A stretch of 64,000 bases of DNA from Limnobaculum xujianqingii (GTDB lineage Bacteria; Pseudomonadota; Gammaproteobacteria; Enterobacterales; Enterobacteriaceae), in the NCBI RefSeq assembly GCF_013394855.1, contig NZ_JABMLK010000002.1, positions 310,001 through 374,000 on the forward strand, given 5' to 3'. The position numbers and the translations under genes were made by a program. The notes under the pieces are model-generated. The model ran no database searches, was not told the DNA's origin, and saw only the letters and a program-made list of their open reading frames with translations. Shown piece by piece: positions 18,893 to 29,627 of the stretch (positions are counted from its first letter, which is position 1; each line of letters starts with the position of its first letter).

Positions 18893-19160
18893 AGCAATGA
18901 ATATTCCGGTCGTAAAATCTAAAATTCTTATATTGGTTTTTGTGCCCGACCGGAAGACCGTTAGTGCTTGGCTTTAGTGCGTGTCGGGCCTGGTCTGCCT
19001 ACGGGCAGTTATGAAACACCTTGCGGTGTTTCACCCTTCGGGCCAGCGCAAGCGCAGTTCAAACAGGCTTCGCCTGTTTGTCGTTGGCTTACGCCAAGTC
19101 GACCCCCACGGCAGCCCCTCCCGGCAATTGGCTATTTTAGAACGTAAAACTGAACTACCA
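18893..19160 (+). repeat. Multi-hairpin intergenic repeat, copy A (full length)
   Basis: This copy starts near the outer stem TTCCGGTCG (18904) / CGACCGGAA (18948). A train of short hairpins follows: GCCTACGGGC, GAAACACC-TTGC-GGTGTTTC, CCC-TTCG-GGG-like, GCGC-AA-GCGC, AAACAGGC-TTC-GCCTGTTT, and TTGGC-TTAC-GCCAA. After these come AAGTCGACCCCCACGGC and a less conserved tail. Copies B (27350-27537) and C (53671-53930, reverse) share these blocks. It fills the convergent gap between lafS and leuD. The short open frame across it is a by-product of the repeat. Confidence 0.9.
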
Positions 19161-19177
19161 GACTGTATCATTAGACG

Positions 19178-19216
19178 AAAACAAACAGGCCAGCATATTG
19201 CTGGCCTGTTTGTTTC
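19178..19216 (-). terminator. Bidirectional terminator after leuD
   Basis: A 15-base perfect stem (ACAAACAGGCCAGCA / TGCTGGCCTGTTTGT) with a 3-base loop is followed on the minus strand by TTTT. It ends the leuABCD operon. Confidence 0.9.
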
Positions 19217-19222
19217 TATCTC

Positions 19223-19825
19223 TTACCGCAAAAACACTGGCTGTTTAGCTTCATAATCGCTAATTGCACTATCATGCTGTAGCGTCAGGCCGATGCTATC
19301 CAGCCCGTTAATCATGCAATGCTTACGGAAAGCGTCAATATTGAAGCTATAGCGTTTACCACCAGCAATCACCTGTTGGTTTTCCAGGTCGACAGTAAAT
19401 TCAACACCTTCCTGACTGGCGACCAGCTTAAACAACTCATCAACTTCTGCTTCAGTTAAGATAACTGGTAACAGCTGGTTATTGAATGAGTTTCCGTAAA
19501 AGATATCAGCAAAACTTGGGGCAATAACTACTTTAAAACCGTAATCCGTTAAAGCCCATGGAGCATGTTCCCGTGAGGAACCACAGCCGAAGTTTTCTCG
19601 AGCCAACAGAATTGAGGCCCCTTTATAACGTGGCTTATTTAAAACGAAGTCAGGATTTGGCTTTTGACCTGCATCGTCCAGAAAGCGCCAGTCGTTAAAC
19701 AGATGCTGACCAAAACCGGTACGGGTTACTTTTTGCAAAAACTGCTTTGGAATAATGGCATCGGTATCGACGTTTGCTGCATCTAACGGAACTACAATGC
19801 CAGTATGTTGAGTAAATTTAGTCAT
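19223..19825 (-). CDS. leuD: 3-isopropylmalate dehydratase small subunit
   Basis: At 200 residues (E. coli 201) this is the swivel-domain subunit that, with LeuC, isomerises 2- to 3-isopropylmalate in leucine synthesis. The family motif [15 protein letters not shown], which closes over the active site, lies near residues 75-90. It is the last gene of the leuABCD operon, 12 bases after leuC, and is followed by a strong terminator. Confidence 0.97.
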   Translation of the reverse strand: MTKFTQHTGIVVPLDAANVDTDAIIPKQFLQKVTRTGFGQHLFNDWRFLDDAGQKPNPDFVLNKPRYKGASILLARENFGCGSSREHAPWALTDYGFKVVIAPSFADIFYGNSFNNQLLPVILTEAEVDELFKLVASQEGVEFTVDLENQQVIAGGKRYSFNIDAFRKHCMINGLDSIGLTLQHDSAISDYEAKQPVFLR

Positions 19826-19837
19826 GTTGTAGTCTCC

Positions 19838-21238
19838 TTAGCTCAGCTTGCGAATATCGGCAAAGTGACCGGCAATTGCTGCCGCTGCGGCCATTGCCGG
19901 ACTCACCAGATGAGTGCGTCCACCGCGGCCCTGACGACCTTCAAAATTACGGTTACTGGTTGATGCACAGCGCTCTCCTGGTTCTAACCGGTCATTATTC
20001 ATGGCTAAACACATGGAACAACCTGGTAAACGCCATTCAAAACCCGCATCAATAAAGATCTTATCCAGACCTTCGGCTTCAGCCTGAGCTTTGACCGGGC
20101 CTGAGCCGGGAACGACCATCGCCACCACACCAGCGGCAACTTTGTGACCTTTAGCAATAGCGGCAGCAGCGCGCAAATCTTCAATACGAGAGTTAGTACA
20201 TGAACCGATAAACACTTTATCAATAGCCACATCGGTCAGTTTGGTTCCCGCTTTTAAATCCATATAGGCTAGCGCTTTTTCTGCTGATGTACGTTCAACG
20301 GGATCGCTGAAAGAAGTTGGGTCGGGAATGCTTTGGTCGATAGCCATGACCTGACCAGGGTTTGTTCCCCAGGTTACCTGCGGTGCGATATCAGCGGCAT
20401 TCAGGGTAACAACGGCATCAAATTTAGCACCGTCATCAGATTTCAAGGTGCGCCAGTAGTCGACCGCGGCATCCCATTGCTCTGCTTTAGGGGCAAATTG
20501 ACGGCCTTTTACATAGTCAAACGTGGTGTTATCCGGAGCAACCAGACCTGCTTTAGCACCCATTTCAATCGCCATATTACACAGGGTCATACGGCCTTCC
20601 ATGGACAGTGCTTCAATGGCTTTACCACAGAATTCCACCACATAACCGGTACCACCGGCATGGCCAATTTTACCAATAATAGCCAATACAATATCTTTAG
20701 CCGTAATGCCTTTTGCGGTATCGCCCTGAACTTCAATTTTCATGGTTTTAGCACGCGCCTGTTTCAGGGTTTGGGTGGCTAAAACATGTTCAACTTCAGA
20801 AGTACCAATACCAAACGCCAGTGAACCGAAAGCACCGTGGGTAGCGGTATGGGAATCGCCGCATACGATGGTCATACCCGGCAACGTCATACCTTGTTCA
20901 GGTCCGATAACGTGAACAATACCTTGATAAGGATGGTTCAAATCATATAAAGAGACATTGAACTCTTTGCAGTTTTTAATCAGCTCTTGCATTTGAATAC
21001 GAGCCATCTCACCGCAGGCATTAATGTCTTTGGTTTGCGTGGAGACGTTATGGTCCATGGTGGCAAAGGTTTTACCTGGTTGACGAACCGGACGCTTCAT
21101 TGCCCGTAAGCCATCAAAAGCCTGTGGAGATGTGACTTCATGTACCAGATGGCGATCGATATACAATAAAGGTGTTTCGTTCGGCGCTTCGTAGACTACG
21201 TGGGCGTCGTACAATTTTTGATACAGTGTCTTAGCCAT
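19838..21238 (-). CDS. leuC: 3-isopropylmalate dehydratase large subunit
   Basis: From the ATG at 21238 ([16 protein letters not shown]) the protein has 466 residues, the E. coli length. The open frame extends 24 codons upstream into leuB, but that start would be inside the preceding gene and does not align. The three [4Fe-4S] cysteines are visible in [11 protein letters not shown] and in the CSMCL pair. It acts with LeuD in the cytoplasm. It begins directly after the leuB stop. Confidence 0.97.
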   Translation of the reverse strand: MAKTLYQKLYDAHVVYEAPNETPLLYIDRHLVHEVTSPQAFDGLRAMKRPVRQPGKTFATMDHNVSTQTKDINACGEMARIQMQELIKNCKEFNVSLYDLNHPYQGIVHVIGPEQGMTLPGMTIVCGDSHTATHGAFGSLAFGIGTSEVEHVLATQTLKQARAKTMKIEVQGDTAKGITAKDIVLAIIGKIGHAGGTGYVVEFCGKAIEALSMEGRMTLCNMAIEMGAKAGLVAPDNTTFDYVKGRQFAPKAEQWDAAVDYWRTLKSDDGAKFDAVVTLNAADIAPQVTWGTNPGQVMAIDQSIPDPTSFSDPVERTSAEKALAYMDLKAGTKLTDVAIDKVFIGSCTNSRIEDLRAAAAIAKGHKVAAGVVAMVVPGSGPVKAQAEAEGLDKIFIDAGFEWRLPGCSMCLAMNNDRLEPGERCASTSNRNFEGRQGRGGRTHLVSPAMAAAAAIAGHFADIRKLS

Positions 21239-21239
21239 T

Positions 21240-22391
<1,152 letters not shown>

Positions 22392-22411
22392 TTAAAAATA
22401 AAATCTAAATA

Positions 22412-23965
22412 TTACTCAGTGGTTTGCGCCAGGCGTTGTTTTTGCATTTCCACCTGTTGAGCGCGCCAGATATGATTCAGTACGTGAACCAGTGCCTGAG
22501 CAGAGGATTCAACGATATCCGTTGCCAGGCCAACACCGTGGAAACGACGGCCTTCATACTCAGCAACAATATCTACCTGACCTAAAGCATCTTTTCCCTG
22601 ACCTTTCGCAGTTAATTGATACTTCACAATTGAAATAGGGTAGTCAGCAATACGGTTAATTGCCTGATAAACCGCATCTACCGGGCCGTTACCCGTTGCC
22701 GCTTCAGACTTAATTTCACCACCACAGGTCAGGCGCACAGAGGCGGTTGCCATCAAATTAGTACCTGACTGCACGCTGAAGTAATCCAGTGCGAAATGGT
22801 CCTGTTCTTCCTGCTGCTTACGAATGAATACCAGCGCTTCTAAATCGTAATCAAATACCTGACCCTTTTTATCCGCCAGTTTCAGGAAGGCTGAGTACAA
22901 ATCGTCCAGAGAGTAATCATTCTCACTGTAACCCATGGCTTCCATACGGTGTTTCACCGCTGCGCGACCAGAGCGAGAGGTCAGGTTTAATTGTACCTGA
23001 CTGAAGCCAATAGATTCCGGCGTCATGATTTCGTAAGTTTCGCGGTTTTTCAGCACGCCATCCTGGTGAATACCGGAAGAGTGAGCATAGGCATTAGAAC
23101 CAACTACTGCTTTATTTGCCGGAACAGGCATGTTACACAACTGGCTAACCAACTGACTGGTACGATAAATTTCCTGATGGTTGATGTTAGTGTGTACGCC
23201 CATAATGTCCTGACGCACTTTAATCGCCATGATGACTTCTTCCAGTGCGCAGTTACCTGCACGTTCACCAATACCATTGATGGTACCTTCCACCTGACGG
23301 GCACCTGCCTGAACGGCAGTAATCGAGTTAGCTACTGACATACCTAAATCATCATGACAGTGAACGGACAGAATCGCTTTATCGATATTAGGTACGCGCT
23401 GGTACAGGGTTTCGATGATATTGCCAAACTGACGCGGTACGGTATAGCCCACAGTATCTGGAATATTAATGGTGGTGGCACCGGCGCTAATGGCGGCTTC
23501 TACCACACGGCACAGGTTGTCAATGGGGGTACGACCAGCGTCTTCACAGGAGAATTCAACGTCATCGGTGTAGTTACGGGCTCTTTTAACCGAACGTATT
23601 GCCATTTCCATGACGTCTTCAAAAGAGCGCTTCAGTTTAGATTCGATATGCAGGGTGGAGGTGGCTAAAAAAACGTGGATACGGAAGGCTTCAGCTACGC
23701 GTAATGCTTCTGCAGCAACATCGATATCTTTATCGACGCAACGTGCCAATGCGCACACCCGGCTATTTTTGATCTGTCGGGCGATGCTTTGTACCGATTC
23801 AAAGTCACCGGGAGAAGAGACCGGAAAGCCAACTTCCATTACATCTACGCCCATACGCTCTAACGCCATGGCAATTTGCATTTTTTCTTTTACGCTCAGG
23901 CTTGCCTGTAAAGCCTGTTCGCCGTCTCGCAGGGTGGTATCAAAGATAATTACTTGCTGGCTCAT
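22412..23965 (-). CDS. leuA: 2-isopropylmalate synthase
   Basis: The 517-residue protein (E. coli 523) begins the leucine branch by condensing acetyl-CoA with 2-oxoisovalerate. The catalytic barrel starts with [15 protein letters not shown] (residues 8-22), the metal-binding HCHDDLG follows near 202-208, and the C-terminal third is the leucine-sensing regulatory domain ([11 protein letters not shown]). It is the first structural gene of the operon, behind a leader peptide and attenuator. The substrate comes from the IlvIH pathway encoded 4 kb away. Confidence 0.97.
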   Translation of the reverse strand: MSQQVIIFDTTLRDGEQALQASLSVKEKMQIAMALERMGVDVMEVGFPVSSPGDFESVQSIARQIKNSRVCALARCVDKDIDVAAEALRVAEAFRIHVFLATSTLHIESKLKRSFEDVMEMAIRSVKRARNYTDDVEFSCEDAGRTPIDNLCRVVEAAISAGATTINIPDTVGYTVPRQFGNIIETLYQRVPNIDKAILSVHCHDDLGMSVANSITAVQAGARQVEGTINGIGERAGNCALEEVIMAIKVRQDIMGVHTNINHQEIYRTSQLVSQLCNMPVPANKAVVGSNAYAHSSGIHQDGVLKNRETYEIMTPESIGFSQVQLNLTSRSGRAAVKHRMEAMGYSENDYSLDDLYSAFLKLADKKGQVFDYDLEALVFIRKQQEEQDHFALDYFSVQSGTNLMATASVRLTCGGEIKSEAATGNGPVDAVYQAINRIADYPISIVKYQLTAKGQGKDALGQVDIVAEYEGRRFHGVGLATDIVESSAQALVHVLNHIWRAQQVEMQKQRLAQTTE

Positions 23966-24021
23966 ATTCTGTACCTTCTGTTTTTAAATCGTTTAATCGG
24001 GTTAAAACTTCCTGCGAGGCC

Positions 24022-24053
24022 AAAAAAAAACCCGCGCAGGTAGCGCGGGTTTC
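24022..24053 (-). terminator. leu operon attenuator
   Basis: On the minus strand, ACCCGCGC and GCGCGGGT form a GC-rich stem followed by a run of nine T residues, between the leader peptide stop (24075) and leuA. It is the transcription attenuator expected for leuLABCD. Confidence 0.9.
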
Positions 24054-24074
24054 TTGTGTTTTTTCTGAATCTAA

Positions 24075-24152
24075 TCAGTTCGTCTTCCACAAGCCAGCCG
24101 CGCAACAAGATGCGAGGAGGAGGAGGCTGAGAAAACGAATAGATGCAAACAT
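24075..24152 (-). CDS. leuL: leu operon leader peptide
   Basis: A 25-codon frame on the minus strand begins MFASIRFLSLLLLA and includes CTC at Leu8 and four consecutive CTC leucine codons (residues 10-13), then Leu20. It lies just before the attenuator stem. Ribosome stalling on the leucine run when Leu-tRNA is scarce would prevent the terminator. The peptide differs from that of E. coli, whose leucine run uses rare CTA codons, but it has the same architecture. Confidence 0.9.
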   Translation of the reverse strand: MFASIRFLSLLLLASCCAAGLWKTN

Positions 24153-24153
24153 G

Positions 24154-24405
24154 CGATTCAGTACTCTTTATAAAAAATTCAGTAGTGGGGTAAATTGATA
24201 CTGGATTGCTGAACTATTGTCAACGGTTGTTTTGTTTTTAACTAAAAAATGTTTGCTCGCGGTGAGTGAAAAAGGATAAGTAAAAAACTTGATGTAATGG
24301 TTAACAGATTCTTTTTTCCTCCAGTTACCCCTTTCTCCTGGTAGCAACTACACTTACTAAAGTTGTGTCATTTATTGAACTTTCTTAGCGTTATTAGGAG
24401 GATGT
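24154..24405. other. Divergent promoter region between leuL and cybC
   Basis: The 250-base spacer must hold the leftward leu promoter and the rightward cytochrome b562 promoter. It is AT-rich around 24160-24300. I could not assign exact -35/-10 elements. No leuO gene is present in or beside it. Confidence 0.45.
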
Positions 24406-24792
24406 ATGAGGAAATGGTTAGTGACGGCAATTGGCCTTACGGTACTGGCAACCAGTGCTATTACCCAAGCGAATGGTGTTGATGATCAAATGAAGTTGAT
24501 TGCCAAAAATTACCGTACGGTATTAAACACAGATTCGCCCGATGAATTTAAGCAAAGTTTAGCCGCCATGAAGCAGGCGGCGCAAAAAGCACAGCAAGGC
24601 ACTCCTGATAAGTTGGAAGGGCAGGCAAAAGATAGCGATAGCATGAAAGACTTTCGCCATGGTCTGGATACATTAATTGGTGAGATTGATAGTGCTACAG
24701 CCTTAGCGGATTCCGGTAAGTTTGATCAGGCCAAACAGGCGGCAGAACAGTTCAAACAGACTCGCGATCAGTATCATAAGAAGTATAAGTAA
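24406..24792 (+). CDS. cybC: Soluble periplasmic cytochrome b562
   Basis: The 128-residue precursor has a signal peptide (MRKWLVTAIGLTVLATSAITQA). The mature part is a four-helix bundle. The heme ligands expected for this family are in place: Met in DDQMKLI near the mature start and His in the C-terminal RDQYHKKYK. It carries electrons in the periplasm; its partner is not established. The next gene, encoding a membrane b-type cytochrome, begins at the base after its stop, suggesting they work as a pair. A GGAGG ribosome site precedes the ATG. Confidence 0.93.
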   Translation: MRKWLVTAIGLTVLATSAITQANGVDDQMKLIAKNYRTVLNTDSPDEFKQSLAAMKQAAQKAQQGTPDKLEGQAKDSDSMKDFRHGLDTLIGEIDSATALADSGKFDQAKQAAEQFKQTRDQYHKKYK

Positions 24793-25299
24793 ATGATTCA
24801 GCGTTGGGATTGGGTGGTCAGAACCACGCACTGGTGCGTGGCGTTAGGTTTTTTGCTCAATCGACTGCATATTACTGAACCGGGTAAAACCCTGCATCAA
24901 ATCGTGGGGTTAACCGTTGCTACATTGGTGATTGTACGTCTGATATGGGGAATGACTGGAGCAAAAGGGCCTGCTCGTCTTTCGGCTATTGTCCCAACCT
25001 GCACGGCAATACGTCAGCATCTGGAGGAGGTGCGCCAGCGCTCGGCTCACCGAACTCTGGGGCACAATCCTATTGGCGCTATCAGCATTTGGTTATTTTG
25101 GTTATTGTTACCATTAGTGGCTTTCAGCGGATGGGCTCAGGATACCGCGTTGATGGATCGCTGGCCAGTGGATGAATGGCACTACTGGCTAGTCAATGTA
25201 GTGACTGTTTTGGTTATTTTACATATTTTAGCGGTTGTAACCCTTTCGATTTGGCTTAAACGCAATCTGATTGTTGCCATGCTACCGGGTAAGCGTTAA
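24793..25299 (+). CDS. Cytochrome b561 family inner-membrane protein
   Basis: The 168-residue protein has four membrane spans with histidines placed for two b hemes: TTHW near 13, LHQIVG near 35, LGHNPIG near 91 and ILHILAV near 142. This fits the bacterial b561 (CybB) group, thought to pass electrons between quinol and periplasmic acceptors. The ATG directly abuts the cybC stop, so the genes are co-translated. A role as the membrane partner of cytochrome b562 is inferred from this. Confidence 0.85.
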   Translation: MIQRWDWVVRTTHWCVALGFLLNRLHITEPGKTLHQIVGLTVATLVIVRLIWGMTGAKGPARLSAIVPTCTAIRQHLEEVRQRSAHRTLGHNPIGAISIWLFWLLLPLVAFSGWAQDTALMDRWPVDEWHYWLVNVVTVLVILHILAVVTLSIWLKRNLIVAMLPGKR

Positions 25300-25493
25300 A
25301 CACGCCTCTGAGACACTTCTGTTTCTCTCATAAATATTCATCCTTTAGAACGCTGTTTCTAAGGGATTTTCAGCTCAAAGTTTGCAACCATTCACGCATA
25401 TTTAGTTAATTCCCATTGACCCGCACTCGAGAAAATGTAGACTTCCCAGCATAAAAATAGCGAACAGCTGTAAGCTGAAAATGAGAGTCATTT

Positions 25494-27293
25494 ATGAACC
25501 AAACACTCAGGCAATTTCACCCGGTTGGGCGTGTGCAAGATCGTATCCAGCAGAACCCAGGCAGAATTGCATTCAGAGAGTGGGATCAACATCAGGAAAA
25601 ATCACTCAGTTGGCAGCAAATTGGTGAGTGTATTTCTCAAACCGCCAGAGCGTTATTAAGCACCGGTGTGCAGGTTCAGGACCGTATTGCTATCTTTGCT
25701 AATAACAGTATTAACTGGGCGATTACTGATTTATCTATTCTTCATTTACGCGCTATTGCGGTACCCATTTATTCGACCAATACGCCAGTACAGTCTGCTT
25801 TTGTGATTAATGATGCACAGGTCAGAACGCTGTTTGTTGGCGCTCAGGCTCAGATGGATGCGGCATTAACTATTTGTGAACTGTGCCCTCAGCTTGAAAG
25901 AATCATTGCGTTTGATAACAGCATCGATTTACATGGATGTGATATTGCCATCCATCTGGATGATTTCTGTCAACGAGCTGATGATAGTCAAATGGCTGAA
26001 TTTCAGACGCGTATTGACGCTCGCGATATTGACGATCTGTTTACTCTGATCTATACCTCGGGTACTACTGGTGAACCTAAAGGGGTGATGCTGGATTATC
26101 GAAATCTGGCTACTCAATTTTGCCTGCATGATGAGCGCTTAACGGTTAGTGCTGATGATGTTTCGCTGAGTTTCCTGCCGTTATCCCATGTTTTTGAGCG
26201 TGCCTGGAGCCTGTATGTGATGCATGCTGGCGCTCAAAACGTCTATTTGCGTGATACCGCTTTAGTACGTGAAGCCATGTCAGACGTAAAACCTACCGTG
26301 ATGTGCGCAGTGCCGCGGTTTTATGAAAAAGTTTTCTCAGCGATTCATGACAAAGTCGCTCAGGCTCCATGGCATCGTCGAGCCTTATTCCATAGCGCGT
26401 TGTGGTGCGGTAAGCGTAAATTCTGGGCTGCTCATCAGGGCAAAAAACTCAATCCTCTGATGGCTGCAGGTCATCGTCTGGCGGATAAGCTGGTGCTGAA
26501 AAAACTGCGTGGCGTATTAGGTGGAAATATTCGCTTTTTACCAGCGGCGGGTGCCAAGCTGGATGACAACATTATCCTGTTTTTCCATGCGGTAGGACTG
26601 CACATTACTTACGGTTACGGTATGACCGAAACTTGTGCCACAGTATCCTGCTGGGAAGAGACCGGTTTCCGTTTTGGTTCTATTGGTCGTCCGTTACCGG
26701 GTGTTGATGTTCGTATTGGTGATGAAAACGAAATTCAGGTGCGTGGTCCGATTGTGATGCGTGGTTATTATAATCGTCCGGAAGAGAGTACTGCGGCATT
26801 CACTGCGGATGGTTGGTTAAAAACCGGTGATGCAGGCATGTTGGATGAGTCTGGCAATCTGTTTATTACTGAACGTATTAAAGATTTAATGAAGACTTCG
26901 TGTGGCAAATATATTGCTCCGCAGGTGATTGAAGGAGCACTAGGACAGGATCGTTTTATCGATCAAATTGCGGTTGTAGCCGATGCCCGTAAATTTGTTT
27001 CTGCTCTGATTGTTCCCTGCTTTGTAAGTCTGGAAGAGTATGCTTGTTCGATGAATTTGATTTATAAAGATCGGATGGAGCTATTACGTAATAGCCATAT
27101 TGTGGAACTGTTTGAACAGCGTCTGAATGAACTGCAAAAGGAATTGGCACGTTTTGAACAGGTGAAGCGTTTTACGTTATTGCCAGATGCTTTCAGTATG
27201 GAGCTGGGGGAATTGACCCCGACGCTTAAATTACGGCGTAAGGTGATACTGAGTCGTTATCAGAATGAAATTGAGATGATGTATAGGGAATAG
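25494..27293 (+). CDS. Long-chain acyl-CoA synthetase-like AMP-forming ligase
   Basis: The 599-residue enzyme belongs to the AMP-binding (ANL) superfamily. The P-loop-like motif YTSGTTGEPKGV is near residues 187-198, YGYGMTET near 372-379, and the adenylate-binding TGDAGMLDESGN and core KDLMKTSCGKYI motifs follow in the C-terminal domain. It looks like the eukaryote-type FAA1 group (COG1022) rather than E. coli FadD. It is cytoplasmic or peripheral and is expected to activate fatty acids with ATP and CoA. It is a single gene in the space where E. coli has leuO. The exact substrate is unknown. Confidence 0.85.
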   Translation: MNQTLRQFHPVGRVQDRIQQNPGRIAFREWDQHQEKSLSWQQIGECISQTARALLSTGVQVQDRIAIFANNSINWAITDLSILHLRAIAVPIYSTNTPVQSAFVINDAQVRTLFVGAQAQMDAALTICELCPQLERIIAFDNSIDLHGCDIAIHLDDFCQRADDSQMAEFQTRIDARDIDDLFTLIYTSGTTGEPKGVMLDYRNLATQFCLHDERLTVSADDVSLSFLPLSHVFERAWSLYVMHAGAQNVYLRDTALVREAMSDVKPTVMCAVPRFYEKVFSAIHDKVAQAPWHRRALFHSALWCGKRKFWAAHQGKKLNPLMAAGHRLADKLVLKKLRGVLGGNIRFLPAAGAKLDDNIILFFHAVGLHITYGYGMTETCATVSCWEETGFRFGSIGRPLPGVDVRIGDENEIQVRGPIVMRGYYNRPEESTAAFTADGWLKTGDAGMLDESGNLFITERIKDLMKTSCGKYIAPQVIEGALGQDRFIDQIAVVADARKFVSALIVPCFVSLEEYACSMNLIYKDRMELLRNSHIVELFEQRLNELQKELARFEQVKRFTLLPDAFSMELGELTPTLKLRRKVILSRYQNEIEMMYRE

Positions 27294-27349
27294 TGGTGAC
27301 AGGAAAGCGATTTAATTTTCTGAAAAACCTATGCAATTGACTGCTGAGA

Positions 27350-27537
27350 ATATTCCGGCTGTAAGAGCTTCATATTTATATAGACATTGTACCCGGCCGG
27401 AAAACCATTTATACATAATCTCGGAGTGCGTCGGGCCTAGGCTGCCTACGGGCACTTCGTTGGCTCGCGCCAAGTCGACCCCCACGGCACCCTCTCCCGA
27501 CGATTGGCTCTTTTTAGATGCAAAGTTTAAACCACCA
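27350..27537 (+). repeat. Multi-hairpin intergenic repeat, copy B (internally deleted)
   Basis: This shares with copies A and C the outer stem (TTCCGGC...GCCGGAA), GAGTGCGTCGGGCCT, GCCTACGGGC, TTGGC-TCGC-GCCAA, AAGTCGACCCCCACGGC and the tail. It lacks the central cassette of about 80 bases that carries the GAAAC and AAACAGGC hairpins. It lies just after the acyl-CoA synthetase-like gene. The small open frame over it is not considered a gene. Confidence 0.88.
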
Positions 27538-27555
27538 ATAATTTTATCAACCCTG

Positions 27556-27582
27556 GGCGCATGTAATGCGCCTTTGTTTTTT
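27556..27582 (+). terminator. Rho-independent terminator after copy B
   Basis: The stem GGCGCAT-GTA-ATGCGCC is followed by TTTGTTTTTT. It probably ends transcription from the acyl-CoA synthetase-like gene through the repeat. Confidence 0.8.
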
Positions 27583-27597
27583 CTGGGTTTTATCTGA

Positions 27598-27906
27598 TGT
27601 GTGGGTTTTTAATCGGAACACTCAGGTGGAGGATGACCGATTATTCTGCTGGTTATCGGCTTAATGGCTTGAAAAACTTTCTTTTTAATGATGAAAAAAT
27701 GCTTTTGCCAGTATGAATATACGGCGGTATGGTAATAAGCTGGTCCTTGGCTATCTTTTATGTGATGTCTTTTGGCAATGTGATGCTTTTAGAGTAGTAA
27801 TACACAAGCAGGCCAGACAAGAACAATATCATGGGTAAAACCCTGTATTTCGCCTTATGGCTTATTATCGCCTGAGTGCACAACAACAATAACCTGGAGG
27901 AAACCC
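27598..27906. other. ilvIH upstream region
   Basis: The 309-base spacer before ilvI holds no gene. In E. coli this region binds several Lrp molecules. Here it is moderately AT-rich, but I could not assign individual sites. A CTGGAGG ribosome site lies just before the ilvI ATG. Confidence 0.45.
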
Positions 27907-29625
27907 ATGGAAACGTTATCCGGAGCTGAGATAGTTGTCCGATCGTTGATCGATCAGGGGGTTAAGCATGTATTTGGTTATCCGGGTGGGGCAGTGCTGG
28001 ATATCTATGATGCATTGCATACGGTGGGTGGTATTGACCATGTGTTAGTTCGCCATGAGCAAGCCGCAGTACATATGGCTGATGGCTTTGCCCGCGCAAC
28101 CGGTGAAGTAGGGGTGGTATTGGTAACTTCGGGGCCGGGGGCAACCAATGCTATTACCGGTATCGCTACTGCCTATATGGATTCTATTCCTCTGGTGGTA
28201 CTTTCCGGTCAGGTGGCGACCACATTGATAGGTAACGACGCCTTTCAGGAATGCGACATGGTGGGGATTTCCCGTCCGGTGGTAAAACATAGTTTTTTAG
28301 TTAAGCATGTCGAAGATATCCCAATGGTGCTGAAAAAGGCATTCTACGTTGCCAGTACAGGCCGTCCCGGTCCGGTAGTGGTCGATTTGCCCAAGGATAT
28401 TCTCAATCCGGCGATTAAGATTCCGTATTCTTATCCCGATCAAATTTCTATGCGTTCCTATAATCCAACGGTGCAGGGCCACCGGGGGCAAATTAAACGT
28501 GCTTTGCAAATGCTTCTGGAAGCCAAAAATCCGGTGGTATACGTTGGTGGTGGGGCTATCACTTCAGGCTGTGATGCTGAGCTGAAGACGCTGGTAGAAA
28601 CGTTGAATCTACCGGTAGCCAGTTCATTAATGGGGCTGGGCGCTTTTCCTTCAACGAATAAACATTTTGTTGGTATGTTGGGTATGCATGGTACTTATGA
28701 AGCCAATATGACTATGCACCATTCCGACCTGATCTTTGCGGTTGGTGTACGTTTTGATGACCGTACTACCAACAATCTGGCTAAGTATTGTCCGGGGGCG
28801 ACGGTATTACATATTGATATTGACCCTACCTCAATTTCTAAAACGGTGAATGCCGATGTACCTATCGTTGGTGATGCCAGACAGGTTTTGACCCAGATGC
28901 TGGAACTGCTAAAACAGCGGGATCCTGCGCAAGGTTTTGAGAATCTGGAGAGCTGGTGGCAGAACATTGAAGAATGGCGTTGTAAACAGTCGCTGGCTTA
29001 CGATCACAGCGGTGATCGCATTAAGCCACAGGCGGTTATTGAAGCCTTGTACCGTTTAACTCAAGGCAATGCTTATATCGCTTCTGACGTAGGGCAACAT
29101 CAAATGTTTGCTGCGTTGTACTATCCGTTTGATAAACCTCGTCGTTGGATTAACTCCGGTGGTCTCGGCACCATGGGCTTTGGTCTACCTGCTGCGCTGG
29201 GAGTTAAACTGGCGTTACCAAGAGAAACCGTCGTTTGTGTCACCGGGGATGGCAGTATTCAAATGAATATTCAGGAGCTATCCACGGCACTGCAATATGA
29301 TTTACCTGTTGTGGTCCTCAACCTGAATAATAAATTCCTGGGCATGGTAAAGCAGTGGCAGGATCTGATTTATGCTGGCCGCCACTCCCATTCTTATATG
29401 GATTCTCTGCCAGACTTTGTCAAACTGGCGGAAGCCTATGGTCATGTGGGAATCTCCATTAGCAAACCTGAAGAGCTGGAAAGCAAACTGGCGGAAGCGC
29501 TGGCAATTAAAAATCGCTTGGTGTTTGTTGATGTTGCCGTTGATGAAAGAGAGCACGTCTATCCGATGCAAATTCGCGGCGGTGCAATGGACGAAATGTG
29601 GCTAAGCAGAACGGAGAGGAGCTGA
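27907..29625 (+). CDS. ilvI: Acetolactate synthase III large (catalytic) subunit
   Basis: The 572-residue protein (E. coli 574) is a thiamine-diphosphate enzyme. The catalytic Glu lies in [16 protein letters not shown] near residues 44-59, and the ThDP-Mg motif is [10 protein letters not shown] near 443-452. It makes acetolactate or acetohydroxybutyrate, the first common step to valine, leucine and isoleucine. It forms a holoenzyme with IlvH, encoded two bases downstream. The nearby leu operon uses its pathway product. Confidence 0.96.
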   Translation: METLSGAEIVVRSLIDQGVKHVFGYPGGAVLDIYDALHTVGGIDHVLVRHEQAAVHMADGFARATGEVGVVLVTSGPGATNAITGIATAYMDSIPLVVLSGQVATTLIGNDAFQECDMVGISRPVVKHSFLVKHVEDIPMVLKKAFYVASTGRPGPVVVDLPKDILNPAIKIPYSYPDQISMRSYNPTVQGHRGQIKRALQMLLEAKNPVVYVGGGAITSGCDAELKTLVETLNLPVASSLMGLGAFPSTNKHFVGMLGMHGTYEANMTMHHSDLIFAVGVRFDDRTTNNLAKYCPGATVLHIDIDPTSISKTVNADVPIVGDARQVLTQMLELLKQRDPAQGFENLESWWQNIEEWRCKQSLAYDHSGDRIKPQAVIEALYRLTQGNAYIASDVGQHQMFAALYYPFDKPRRWINSGGLGTMGFGLPAALGVKLALPRETVVCVTGDGSIQMNIQELSTALQYDLPVVVLNLNNKFLGMVKQWQDLIYAGRHSHSYMDSLPDFVKLAEAYGHVGISISKPEELESKLAEALAIKNRLVFVDVAVDEREHVYPMQIRGGAMDEMWLSRTERS

Positions 29626-29627
29626 TT

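Noticed and set aside
18981..19256. Open frame of 91 codons across repeat copy A (and similar ones at 53668-53866)
   Set aside because: The similar peptides in copies A and C follow from the conserved hairpin DNA. Copy B breaks the frame, and there is no ribosome site.
27331..27597. 88-codon frame downstream of the acyl-CoA synthetase-like gene
   Set aside because: It runs through repeat copy B and the terminator hairpin and has no ribosome site or family resemblance.
27653..27681. Sigma-28-like sequence on the minus strand (GAAAGTTT...GCCGATAA)
   Set aside because: The spacing is 13 rather than 11 bases, and it points antisense toward the repeat with no gene to drive. Probably chance.
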